A stretch of DNA of 64,000 nt. It comes from Maylandia zebra (taxonomy: Eukaryota > Chordata > Actinopteri > Cichliformes > Cichlidae). The stretch lies in NCBI RefSeq assembly GCF_041146795.1, contig NC_135187.1:21583056-21647055 (forward strand). Direction: 5' to 3'. The first letter of the stretch is position 1, and the number at the start of each line of letters is the position of its first letter. The notes beneath the pieces were generated by a model. It was not told where the DNA came from and searched no databases. It worked only from the letters and a program-made list of their open reading frames with translations. The position numbers and the translations under genes were made by a program. Of the stretch, positions 45,108 through 56,400 are shown piece after piece.

Positions 45108-47434
45108 GTACGAGTGAAACAATAACACTATTCGCTGTACGGTTGTTTTCGGTAAATTAGGCCCCTTTTGTGTTGTTAAATGTCATTGTAACGCTGATGA
45201 CAAGGCCTTAAAGGCGTCGACGTTTGTATAAATGCTGTCACATTTGCAATTAGCTAGCAGCGAATGCCTTAATGGCGATAGCCGTCAATGGAGCACAGTA
45301 AATTTTGCTTTTCTTCCTGTTGCATATGTAGTTGTGTTTTTTATCTTTTCTGTTATGACTCTGTATGTGTCAGCTCTGTTGTGCTAATGTGTAAGAAGAT
45401 AACACGACCTACACAGCGGCAGATAGGCTTAATTGTGTGCTTAACACTCAGGTTTGGTGATAGTTTTGAACCTCTGCCTATACACTCACAAACCATTTCA
45501 TTAGGTACAGCTTCCTAATACCACGTTTGACCCAATTTTGCCTTCAGAGCTAGCTTAATTCTTTATGACATACATTCAGTAAGAGATTCAGAGATTTTGA
45601 TCCATATAGATATGATAGCATTTCACATTTCCTGCACATCCATAATGGGAATCTCATGTTCCGCCACATCCCAAAGATGCTCTATTGGGTTGGGATCTGG
45701 TGATTGTGGAGGGGATTTGAGTACAGTGAACTCATTGTTATTTTCAACAAAGCAGTTTGAGATGATTTGAGGTTTGTGCCTCGCCATGTTATCCTGCAGG
45801 GAGCAGCCATCAAAAAGCTGATCATGCCCATCATAAAAGAATGGGCAAGGACAGCAACAATACACCAGCACACTAAATGATGATCAGCTGGTAGTAAGGG
45901 GCCCAAAGTATGCTAAAAAATATCTCGAACACTATTGCGCCACCATTGTCAGCCTGAACTGTTGATACGAGGCAGGATGGATCTATAGTTTCATGTTGTT
46001 TAACCCAAAGTCTGATCCTACAATCCGAACGTCACAGCAAAAATCAAAATTTGTCAGACCAGGTAACAATGCTTTGTTCAACTTTGATCTTAGCTGACTG
46101 GAGCGCCACCTTGGTGTGGTCTGCTGCCGGTGTGGTCATCAACAAGGCACTTTCTCCCTGAGAACTGCTGCCCACTGGATATTTTTTCAGAAAGTTTTCT
46201 GTAAACCCCAGAGATGGTTTTGTGGGAAAATCCCAATAGATCAGCAGTTTCTGAAATACTGAGTCCAGCCCGTCTGGCATCAGTTACTATGCCCTGTTCA
46301 AACTGTCTTAAATTGCCTTTTTCCCCTATTCTGATGCTCAGTTTGAAATGCAGAGGGTCATTTTGACCATGTCTGAATGAAACTGAACTGATGGTATGTA
46401 ATTGGCTGATTAGATATTTGTGTTGATGAGCAGCTGAGCAGATGTACCTAATAAATTGGCCAATCACTTATATATTGTTGCTACCACGTGCAACAGCTAA
46501 TACAGGCATCAAATTAGCAGCCTGTAGCAGGCTCATAGTTCGATGAGCTCAACCAGTAGATCACATGGTGCAGCTCTAAGGGATGAGTTAAACTAAATGA
46601 AAGAATTAGAACAGGAGAGCATAATTATACAAAGGTTTTAAGAAAGCTTTGTTTTGTTAAGCCCTTTAGAACTGCACACATGGATGCCCCCATTGGTTTG
46701 ACTTGGCATAGGTGGGTGGGGCAAGCATCAAATAGGAAGTTGATCCTGAAAAGCATAGGCTGAGTTAATTTACACAAGGCAAAGCTGGTTTTTCTCAAAA
46801 GGTAAGAAAATTGTTACAGGAAGTATGCTTTAAATTCCATTGAGAGCTATAGAAATGTGATGTACTACTGCAACAAAACAGCACTCTGAATGTGGTAATA
46901 ATGTGGTTTATATCTTTGAAATTAAGCCCATTCACTCAGCTGTGTTTGGGTAAAGAATAATGAAAAAATTAAATAAATCCATTTTCAACCTTGTAATAGA
47001 GAACCACTGTGTATGTTCTCTGTACTTCACTCTGCCAGGATTGCTCTCTTCTCAGTATTGACCCACTTATCCCAGACACCTGGAGCTTCTACAGCTCTGA
47101 CTGGGCCACTTCCCAGGTGGCATCCACTAGTAGCGTAAGGTGGGTTCTTTGAAGAGCCCCACTTGGCTCAGTAAGGGTGGCAGCTGTTCCATGACACAAG
47201 AAATATATATAAAATATATGTATTTTATATTCATATTTGGTTATGCTAACCGATATTGTTTTGGCTTTCAAATCAAAAATCCAGTTTTGAACTTAAAAAT
47301 ACGTCAAAACTTTTTTTTTTATTCATTGTCTCATACAGATTTATAGCTGCCACACAGGAGATTTTCTAAATCAATGCTTAATAGAATCATATGTAGTTCA
47401 TTCTTGTTTGGTCATCTTACTTTAAGCCCCACAG
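45108..47434 (+). other. dync1i1 first intron with a Tc1 copy
   Basis: Contains the Tc1-like element at 45481-46472; the rest is AT-rich intron. Confidence 0.45.
45481..46472 (-). mobile_element. Tc1/mariner transposon, near full length, decayed
   Basis: The ends are inverted: CATTTCATTAGGTACAGCTT on the left, and on the right the reverse complement of CAATTTATTAGGTACATCTG. Both are flanked by TA, the Tc1 target. On the minus strand, 46467-46090 shows the N-terminal helix-turn-helix region (ISETADLLGFSHKTISGVYR) and 45871-45623 shows the catalytic end (RHKPQIISN, PPQSPDPNPIEHLWDV), in different frames with stops between. Inactive. Confidence 0.88.
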
Positions 47435-47440
47435 GACACC

Positions 47441-47548
47441 ATGTCGGACAAAAGCGACCTAAAAGCTGAGCTCGAGCGCAAGAAGCAGCGCCTTGCCCAG
47501 ATCAGGGAGGAGAAGAAGAGGAAGGAGGAGGAGAGGAAGAAGAAAGAG
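47441..47548 (+). CDS. dync1i1: dync1i1 first coding exon
   Basis: Starts at ATG 47441, 6 bases after an acceptor (CCCACAG). Thirty-six codons, donor GAG|GTAAGG. Encodes the dynactin-binding N-terminal helix. Confidence 0.96.
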
Positions 47549-50500
47549 GTAAGGAAAAAAGTGAGTAAATTCCCACCATCGTCACTCATTTTGTATGTTT
47601 TCCTTTTTTGTGTGCGGTTGACTGATTTTTTTGTCAGGCTGTGACACACGAACAGCATCTATGCATGTGCACAAGGTCGGTGTTTTAAGTATGGATCAAA
47701 ATGTGCATGCAGCTGCATGTCTTAATCTATGATGTTAGAGCAGTGAAGCTGTTCTTTGAGTTATGATGGATAAACTGGTGTTTTTTGTTTTTTTACTTAT
47801 CCGGAGCAGACAGAAAGCCAGCAGAAGACAGAAGCGACCCCAGAAGATTCAGATTTAGATCGCAAGCGTAGGGAGACTGAGGCCCTGCTGCAGAGTATTG
47901 GGATCTCACCAGAGCCTCCACTAGGTATGCAGTATTGTAATAAATGAATACTAAAATGTTCTTTGACTCCTTTCACTGAAATGTTTACTAGAACACTTAC
48001 ACCAGAGAATAGCTTTTTTGTTCAAAAACTACACTAACCTTCATTATTACAGCCAAAAACCCTCCATGCATCAGGCTAAGATGCACACAATCACCAGCTA
48101 TGTGTTTAATTTGTTGTCTCCCTTTGATTATCTCTGTTCTGAAATTTGGTAGAAATAATTGATCAGAAGTAATCAAACAATTTCTATTGGACCCATTTGA
48201 GTTTACAAATGAGTGTTGCTTTTATGATAAATCTTCAAATATCAGAGCAGGTTAAATCCTCAGGGTCACTTGAAATGAGCTTTTGGAAGATCACTGTTCT
48301 CTAGTGGTCTGAAATTGTAATAACACCCCCTACACCTCAAAACTGGGTCACTTCCAGTGCTTATTATAAGCTTAGGTTATTTATAACGTGTCTTCAAAAG
48401 CTGCTGAACATAAATAGATAATAATGAGTGATAGTCTTTTTGTTTTAGATCTTTTTTTTTTTTATTTGTCAATGACATGCAGCTTATAATGTAAATTTTT
48501 TAATTATTTTTCAGTCCCGACTCCTGTGTCCCCCTCCAAATCAGTAAGCACACCCAGTGAGACAGGGAGCCAGGACTCGGCCGATGGAGGAGCAGCAGGC
48601 AGGTGGGCCAAAATCAAACACTGTATGCCGAGCTGTAATTCCAGAAGCCTTAGTTCATCTCATTTGTTCAAATCAATACATTTCTAAGGGTCAACACAAA
48701 TTCATCAAACATTTTTCACCGTCTCATATCAAACAAAAATTACATTTTAAGCACACGGCTCAAAAAAATTAAAGGAACTCTTTTTAATCAGAGTCAGTTA
48801 AACTTGTGGGATATTGATTGTGTCAGTTAAGTAGCGGAGGGGGGTGTTAACCAGTTTCTGTTGCTTTGGTGTTCATGAAATGAACAACAGGTGCACTAGA
48901 GGGGCAACAATGAGACATCTCCCAAAACAGGAAAGGTTTTACAGGTGGAGGCCACAGGTGTTTTTGTCCCTCCTCATCTTTTGTTTTTTCACTAGTTTTG
49001 CATTTGCCTAGGGTCAGTGTCATTACTGGTAGGGTGAGGTGATACCTGGAGGTTGCACAAGTAGTCCAACCTCTCCAGAATGGCACATCAATACGTGCAT
49101 TGCCAGAAGATTTGCTATGTGTCCCAACACAGTCTTGAGAGCATGAAGGAGATTCCAGGAGTCAGGCAGTTACTCTATAGCGCTGCACAGTGTCGTATGA
49201 AGTCCTTAAACCATCAGCAGGACCAGTATCTGCCCCTTTGTGCAAATTGGAATAGGATGAGGACTGCCAGCAGGCCACTGGTGTGAATGTCAGCCATGCA
49301 TGCAAGCACGCTGGAGCTATACACACAACTGAGAAGCATTTTAAGTTACTGCGGTGATGGACTAGCCTGCCACATCATTTTTCACTTTGAGTTTTGAGCG
49401 TTTATCATTTTCATTTCCATCAAATGAAATGGCATCCTTTGGTTTCTAACATTACTCAGTCCATATCATTATAAATATCCAGCGTAATTTTTCCCCAATC
49501 TGAGATCTGATGTGCTTTAAAAGTGTTCCTTTAATTCTTTTCAACCAGTGCATTTGCGTGGGAGACACTTGAAAACCGTGACAGAAGTTTTTATCCTCAC
49601 ATGTCTGGTTCTCTTTGAGAACTAGACAACAAATTGTATAGTTGTGCACCGATGTAGGGCTTCTTGAAGACTTAACATCTTAAAAGGATAATAATTTTAA
49701 AAGGCTTTTGGCTGTGGGTGTTTATGGTTCATATGACATATTTTCTTTCTTTCCTTGTGAATGGCTCAACAGGTTTAGGTAAGGATGAATGTTCCTAGTG
49801 GTGAGGTTAGGATTTGAATTTGGTGTCTTTCATTTGTCATGGCATCCAGTGCTTTGATGACCACTTTACAGCTTTTCCTTTCATGTCTTTCCTGTAGAAT
49901 AAATCCAGATATAAGCTGTTGAAAGCACGAACCATAGTGGAAAACCTTTAGAAAGCAGCCACAGTGAGCCAATAAAACTAGCTCTTGTATGAAGCAATGG
50001 ACATGAACCATATGTTTGTCTCAAAGTGGCTCATTTGAGCGTAAGTGACAAAATATAAGCATTTCCCCTTCCACAGGCTGCAATCACAGCGCTCGTTCAT
50101 CATACATGCTCAGGCTACTGCAGGATTTACTTTTACGCCTGTTCATTCATTACTCACCCAGACACGTGCTGGAGCTCTCTGAGTTCTGCACATGGCGGCT
50201 CTGGTGAATGCTGTTGAGACACGAGTGGTCATCAAGCGCTTTCCATTGCTTTTTAACGACAGCTGACTGTGAGGATGATGTGTGAGTGATGCCTTCAGGG
50301 GTCATTAGTGATGTGATGTTCTGGTACAGCCAGGGGTGGAATTGGGGCTACAGAACATGCAAAAGTTTGTATTAGACAGAAATTGCCTTATGTAGGATTT
50401 TTCATCTCTTTTTAGCTTTTACAAATTGGATTTTACAAATTGGTGAGTTAGTGTTAATTCCTGGAATGATTTGTTTTTCTTTTTTTCTTTCTTTCTTTTT

Positions 50501-51332
50501 GTTTTTACCCCCAAATCCACCCTGAATGATGGCATGCCATTTTGAGCTCTCCATTTGTGGCTGTGTATGTGTGTGTCCCTTCTTAGGTCAGGTTTCTCTA
50601 AAAACAAGTCCCAAGCACAGACCTCAAGGTAAGCATTTTCATGTTAAACACAGGAATCCCCCTCACCCCCTACCCCCTTACCCCAACCCCCAACACCCTC
50701 TCACCTCTCTTTGGCTGAGGTTACCCTCATAGGGAGATTAAACCCACAGTGTTGTCAGTTGTCTTATTTTTGTGTCCTCAATGTGATTTATAGGATCAAA
50801 ACAGTGCAGTGCCCCAGCTTCTCTGTTCAGCTTTCCTCCACTCTTTGCTGGTGTTCTCATCTGAAGCTTACCTGTCTCCTCTAATACTGGGGTGAAAGAT
50901 TTCTGCTCTCATGAGCTGAACCACAGAAGTCATTTCAGTCTTCAGAGAATTGCCAGTGCTGCTTAAAGTGTCATCCCCGTTACTGTAAAACAGCCGGCCT
51001 GTCAGGCTAAAGAAATGCCTTGCCACTCTCACCTGGCGCTTTGTAGCGCAAGCTGAATGTTAACGGGTGTGCTCGCTGTCCCTGAAGGTATCATCAAGAA
51101 GTGTAGTGAAGGCTGGAAGCATTATCCTTTTATGGCTGCCAGAGCTCAGCCAAGCTGCCACAGAACTCCTCGGGTTTCTGCAGCAACTTTTTCACTCTTA
51201 AATCCCCAAAACCAATCTCAGCATTGAGCTCAGGGATGTATTCAATATTGATGATGTATAGAAAGTACACTGTCATCATGTATGCAAACCACAGCAATTT
51301 TCACACCCTTATTTTTTCCATTAAATTATGTG

Positions 51333-51371
<39 letters not shown>

Positions 51372-53419
51372 ATGATTTCCATGTATTGTTTGGCACTAAT
51401 TTGAATGTGAAACACTGAATTTTTCCTAAATATGTTTAGAATAACTGCACAGTGGGCGAGGATAGGTATGAAAAAAACTACAGGAGAGCAGCCCTTTAGT
51501 TTTAAATAAAAACACCATGTGAGCCTGAACTTCGACATACCCAGAATACCTTTCTGTTATCTAGATTCACTTACCGTCACATTTTCGATCAGGATAAAAG
51601 GTCAAATGCCCCTGGTTATCAACTTGCTATGTTAACCCAGAGTTTCCGCTGCACGCTTACATGAAAGGAGTGACCGCATCTGACCAATCACAAACATGCA
51701 TAAATGTACTGTCATGGATTTTATAAACAAAAACCCTGCACAATTAGAAAAGTATGACGATGTTAAACACATAATGCAGACTGAAAGTAACACAGCTGCT
51801 ACAGATAAAGAAACATTGTGGGGGAGTCTGTTTGGAAATGCACTGTACTGCGGTTTAGTATTAAAAGCATTGTATGAATGTGTGGGTGCTTTAAGTGCTC
51901 AATAAGCCTGGAGGAGAGCTGTTTTATGAATAAAGTTGAGCCTTTTTGAATCCAGGAAAGAAAGCCAGCAAAAATACAGACTCTACCATTAAGACATGAA
52001 AGGATTTAGTTGTTACAATCAAATATTTCATTAAATGTTTAAAAGACAGTTTTTTCAGCTGTAACCTCGGTGATGTTTAACAGTAAAGAATGAATCTAAA
52101 AACAGAATTCAAACATTAGTCTACCTGTAAATTTGATAGGTCAGTAAGTAAAAATAAATTCCCTGATTTAGGATCATAATGCTTACAGAACAATAACATT
52201 GTTAAAATTGTTTGCAGCCAACAAGAAAAAAAAATCAAAAAATAAAATTGTGTCTAAGAATCTCTGTTGATCACTGATGACTTCAGATGTTTTTAGAAAA
52301 ACTTCATTAGACTTTACTGCTGAGAGAACTTCTCATAATGGTGACGCTGTTTCCTTGAGAGCTGATTGGTCAGTGGGCGGTGATTTCATAGCTGTTGATC
52401 TCTAATTTAGACCATAACCAACTCTGGAGCAGGTTAGATTTGCAGCAGGGATTTACCCCAGGAAGAAGTGAACCGTGTTTGCAGTATTGAACCCCCAGAA
52501 TTAAACCTGAAGTTACCTGGATGAGACCACTGCTTTGTAGTACAGGCTTCTAGTCAGTCATGCTACAGATGTATATTCACTCGACACATATATGTTTGTT
52601 TTAGCTGGATGTAGTGTACATAGAAATATTTCTGCAGTCACTAGGACATCAAATAGCTTTTCCACTGATATAAATCAATCTTTTTCTTCCACAACGACTT
52701 GTAAGCAGAGATCTTTAAAATAACAGAGCACATTGATGTTTAATGAAATATAATATATCTGCCTCATCTCCTTTATCTGTTTAAATTATTTCCAGTGCCA
52801 TTTTTGCATGAAAATCAATGGGAGTTCCTGTGATAGGCTATTATAAGTGGTGTCAGTGCATAAGATTGTGCGCACATTCATGTGCTAATGTCTGTTTGTG
52901 CACGACACGTGTGTTTTAGTGTTTTTGTATTTGTTATAAGGTGTTTGTTTGTAAACATGCATGTCCTCTCTTGCCCTCCCCCTCCCCCTGTTGGTGACAT
53001 CAGGACACTGCAGTGGGACACAGACCCCTCTGTGCTGCAGCTGCAGGCTGATTCTGAGCTCGGGTACAGCTTTTTCCTCTCCTCTTGTTCACTATTAAAA
53101 CATTCACCTGCAAAACATCCTATTTTGACTGCATGTCATACTGAAAAACCTCTCGACTTTAAGTAATAAAATATTTAATGGTTTAATGTAATTTGTTACT
53201 TGAAACTTTGGCGTTTGAAATGAAAAATGATGCCCTGTTTGATCGACAGCTTGGATTTATCCACAGTAGATCAGGAGCTAATGAGAATGTCTTCTCTGCC
53301 ATCCAGGCGCAGGATGCAGAGATTGGGGGCCTCTAAGATCACACAAGTAGACTTCCTACCCAAAGAGGTCGTCTCTTACAGCAAGGAGACTCAGACACCC
53401 ACCTGCACCCTGTCTGAAG
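47441..53419 (+). CDS. dync1i1: Cytoplasmic dynein 1 intermediate chain 1, N-terminal part, five exons seen
   Basis: The dynein intermediate chain links the motor to dynactin and carries the light chains. Exons 47441-47548, 47810-47924, 48515-48602, 53004-53063 and 53307-53419 join in phase to 161 residues and continue past the window. Order: N-terminal single helix [20 protein letters not shown] with a Lys/Glu/Arg run, binding p150Glued and NudE proteins; [20 protein letters not shown] (second helix); a Ser-rich [20 protein letters not shown] stretch with phosphorylation-type sites; [31 protein letters not shown] (Tctex-type light-chain site); and SKETQT at 149-154 (LC8-binding motif). It resembles IC1 rather than IC2 in these segments. 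The WD40 exons were searched for in 53420-64000 and not found. The mammalian order PDK4-DYNC1I1 is kept. Confidence 0.94.
47810..47924 (+). CDS. dync1i1: dync1i1 second coding exon
   Basis: The acceptor is one of two adjacent AGs (GGAG CAG); the second was chosen. Encodes [20 protein letters not shown] and SPEPPL; donor G|GTATGC. Confidence 0.9.
47925..48514 (+). other. dync1i1 intron, no gene seen
   Basis: Ordinary intron with a T run near 48452-48463. Confidence 0.5.
48515..48602 (+). CDS. dync1i1: dync1i1 third coding exon (Ser-rich)
   Basis: Acceptor TTTCAG, donor AG|GTGGGC. Encodes [20 protein letters not shown] plus SADGGAAG, phase 2 at its end. Confidence 0.93.
48751..49552 (+). mobile_element. 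Tc1-like transposon with internal deletion
   Basis: The ends match in inverted order: AAAAAAATTAAAGGAACTCT at left, AAGTGTTCCTTTAATTCTTT at right. The interior begins like a fish Tc1 gene (CACTAGAGGGGCAACAATGA, CAACCTCTCCAGAATGGCAC, encoding the N-terminal DNA-binding part). It then jumps near 49295 to 3' sequence (GCATGCAAGCACGCTGGAGC, GGACTAGCCTGCCACATCAT). The catalytic domain is missing, so the copy is non-autonomous. Confidence 0.85.
50587..50628 (+). CDS. dync1i1: Candidate 42-nt cassette exon of dync1i1
   Basis: A CTTCTTAG acceptor and an AAG|GTAAGC donor enclose 42 bases. Its phase (enters after 2 bases, leaves after 2) fits exactly between 48602 and 53004, and it would insert [14 protein letters not shown] without a stop. 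Not known to me from other species; alternative splicing in this part of intermediate chains is established. Could also be a chance pair of sites. Confidence 0.4.
50657..50706 (+). repeat. C-rich tract (six C-runs)
   Basis: Runs of three to five C separated by T, A or short spacers, beginning about 30 bases after the donor of the candidate cassette exon. The complementary strand has the pattern of a G-quadruplex. Confidence 0.8.
51336..51369 (+). repeat. (GT)n microsatellite
   Basis: About sixteen GT units. Confidence 0.95.
53004..53063 (+). CDS. dync1i1: dync1i1 exon [14 protein letters not shown]
   Basis: 60 nt, acceptor ACATCAG, donor GG|GTACAG. Encodes [19 protein letters not shown], near identical to mammalian IC1. 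Confidence 0.96.
53307..53419 (+). CDS. dync1i1: dync1i1 exon with light-chain binding motifs
   Basis: Acceptor CATCCAG, donor G|GTGAAT. Encodes [20 protein letters not shown] followed by ETQTPTC. Contains the LC8 motif and the adjacent Tctex-type region. Confidence 0.95.
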
Positions 53420-56400
53420 GTGAATATTTATGTGTGTTTGTGTGTGTATGTGTTCACAAGTGAGCATTTTTAGAGCCTTTTTGGATGCTAAAGGAGAAAT
53501 ACAGTGATTGCTGTTTTTGAATGTGACAACGATTTAGTTACCCAGGTCTAAGCCTGCAAAGCATGGAGCTTATAGATGTTACAAAGGGAGAAGACAGATC
53601 ATGCTTTGGACTTCTCGTTATATGTGGAAACAGGCTGATATAATTCACCCAAGATTACTTGATAGATGAGGGGCAATTGCAGTGTGTATATTATATGGCA
53701 TACAAATGCATATCTGCATGGCACTGTTGAAATAATACGTGCTTCTTACGTTTATTCATTAAAGTTTAATATTCCTGATCAGGAAAGCTGTAAGTCCAGT
53801 GTGCTTTAGCTTGGAGGAAATTGGTGCAAAAGTGTGTTTTTGTGCATTTAATGGGTGTGAGTTCTACATGTGAAGAACGTGAAGGTATGTGTGCATACCT
53901 GTGAAAATGTATACATGTAAGTGGGAGCTGGCGTGCTGAGTTGCAGCTACTAAACAGATCCATGTGGTTAAAATGTAGCTTTATTAGTGCAGTGTGGATT
54001 TTGTGGAACATCGATGGGTGCAAGCGAACGACTTATAGATTTGAGTTCATTCTAATGGAGAAGGAATTGAATTGAGATTAGGGTTGAGGACAGTTTGAGT
54101 TTTTGCATAATTTCACTTGGGTTTTGTGTTTTAAAAATGAAGATTTCCCATTAGGACATTACAAATGCACACAAATACTTGTGTAGCCACAACTTTAGAG
54201 GATAGTACAGCGTCTTACTATAATATCCTGGAGATAGGTTTAATCATAACCACTACATGTCGTCATCTTAAAATGTAGGGATTTATATGAGGACTTGCTT
54301 TCTCATAAGGAAAACAGATTTAAGTCCCCCACAATGTGAGTAATACCTGGTACACACACGCACACACACAGCCTGGCACACATGCACACAACTCCTATCA
54401 TCTTCTCTATCTTCCTTCTTCTTGTTGCCAAGACAGCTGGCATCCATGTGACTGTGAAGGGGTTGTACTTCCTGCTTCCTGTCATTATAATAGATGGTCT
54501 GGTGTGGATTCCACTGCCCCCACCCTCCACCAGCAACAACCATCTTGCACATACACACGTCTGTACCGATCAGCATCCAAATGGCCTGCTTCAACCCCTA
54601 CTCCACCCACCCACCCCCATTTCCTTGACAGACCCAGGAATAGATCATTTATTCAACAAGTGCACACATATGTGTGCTGGGAGACATCTACTCACACACA
54701 CATACACATGTGCCTACAAGTATACTTAATGGAATTTATCGTGGTCATGTTTGCTCGCGCATACAAGGTCTCGACAAACAAACGTGCAACTGCTGTAAAA
54801 TGTGCAAGACAGATATGGTAGTTAAAGAGATAAGGACTCGGCAATTAAGCAGGCAAACAAATAAACACGCAGCAGTTACTATATGCAGGTCAAGTAGTCT
54901 GTGTACACATAAACAAATAGTCGCAGTGTGACTGGTTAGCGCCCGCAGCAGTACAATATGTCTGTCCATTTAGGTTTGTTTGTTTTCAGCTTCCAAGAGC
55001 ATGCTCAGGAGGTCTCTTTGTGTGTTTGTGTGTGCACGCATATGAACATCTGGGAACCAGAGCAGAGCTGTGTTGGTCTGCGGGGAGGTGACCTTGGCCT
55101 CAGGAGACCCTTCCTTTGCAGACTGCCACAAAGCTTGTGTGTCTATAGAAAGGGGGGAAAGAGGGTAGATGGTAACACCTGCCTGCATTTCTGCCTGTGT
55201 GTTTATTCAGGCTTGTTCCTTTCTGTTGATTACCTAACCCGGATAGTTAAGCTGCGATTTCAAATTTCAGTAAAAATGTTACATGGTTTATTTTCAATAA
55301 AAGTCTGTTGAACCTAAAAGTGTGACATTTAAGGCTTCTTGCACCCTCAAGAAGTAAATATAAAAAAAGGCATCACTGATCCTCAAAGAAGTTGTGTGTC
55401 CAGTACATAGAAATGTGTGTTTGTGTTAAATCTGCTTCAAGGAATTCGAGCAATGATCTCAGCTTGTAGCCCTTGGTGTTCTCGTGCAGCTGCACTAGCA
55501 AATATTCACTATTTCTACTGTCCAAAGGCCTGTTTGTATTGAGTGGATCAGGATTGATATTGCTGGGGTCTTCCTGTGGTAACAGGCTGCTCACTGTATT
55601 CATATTTCCTTAGTAATCTTTGAGTTACTCACATTCTTAGTTTTAAGTTCTTCTGAAGTTAAATAGTTTCTTCTCTGTTCTTGAAGTCTGATGTGACTAT
55701 GGTGGCATCCCCATAGATCCTGAGTCTTTCAGCAGTAATTCTGACTAATGACACATGTCTTGTCAGAACCATCTGATTGAGTCAGTGCGAGGATTAGTAT
55801 TAAACGTATTAATTTGATAATTCCTTTTCTTTTGTGAATTTACTATTTGATTCATAAAAGCAAGAGGTGTCGTCACATTAAAACTATAACACTGATCTTT
55901 TTTGTTTTTATGTTTTTTGCCCGAGTGCGTTATTGTAATTGCTTTAAATAATTGACAGATGAGTCAGGAAGTTTCTCATGGCGTCTTTTCCTCGAACTCC
56001 TGACCCCTCGTGCTCTCTTATCTGTCCTTGTGCCCAGAGTGGCTGGCTATGCGCGTTTGTGTGGGTGTGACGTGAGCGTGTGTCGAAGCCCGAGTGCAGT
56101 TTCATGAAATTGGATTTGATCTGACGTTGCGTGCAGCTTGTACACAGGAGTTTGTGTTAAAGTGCCCATGTAGTTTGTGTGTGTGACTCTCATTTAAACC
56201 AGTTAATTTTAAGGCTTTTCATTTCCGAGACCAATTTGCGTCTACGTAATTGTAATGCGTCGCTCCCTGTGAATGTTATTTTCCCATTGGCTGCTCACTG
56301 ATCTGGTCTGTACCGAGTGCCCATTGTGCCAGGCAATCGGATTAGCCCCAGTCACGATTGGTTCCAGCTATTTGCTGCTTTTCTAATGCGTATGAATGGA

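Larger units (their letters stand above)
48603..53003 (+). other. dync1i1 intron with Tc1 relic and candidate cassette exon
   Basis: Holds the Tc1-like relic 48751-49552, the 42-nt exon candidate with a C-rich tract after it, and a GT microsatellite at 51336-51369. Nothing else recognised between 51400 and 53000. Confidence 0.55.

Noticed and set aside
49080..49286. 68-codon ORF starting [10 protein letters not shown]
   Set aside because: A degraded reading of the Tc1 transposase N-terminal region, not a host gene.
53230..53306. Upstream extension of the dync1i1 light-chain exon ([17 protein letters not shown] frame)
   Set aside because: Open in frame, but phase and similarity place the acceptor at 53306, where GG|G then [10 protein letters not shown] aligns with the family.
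54336..54821. 161-codon plus-strand ORF and overlapping ones
   Set aside because: His/Thr-rich translation of CA-repeat sequence; several frames are open together.
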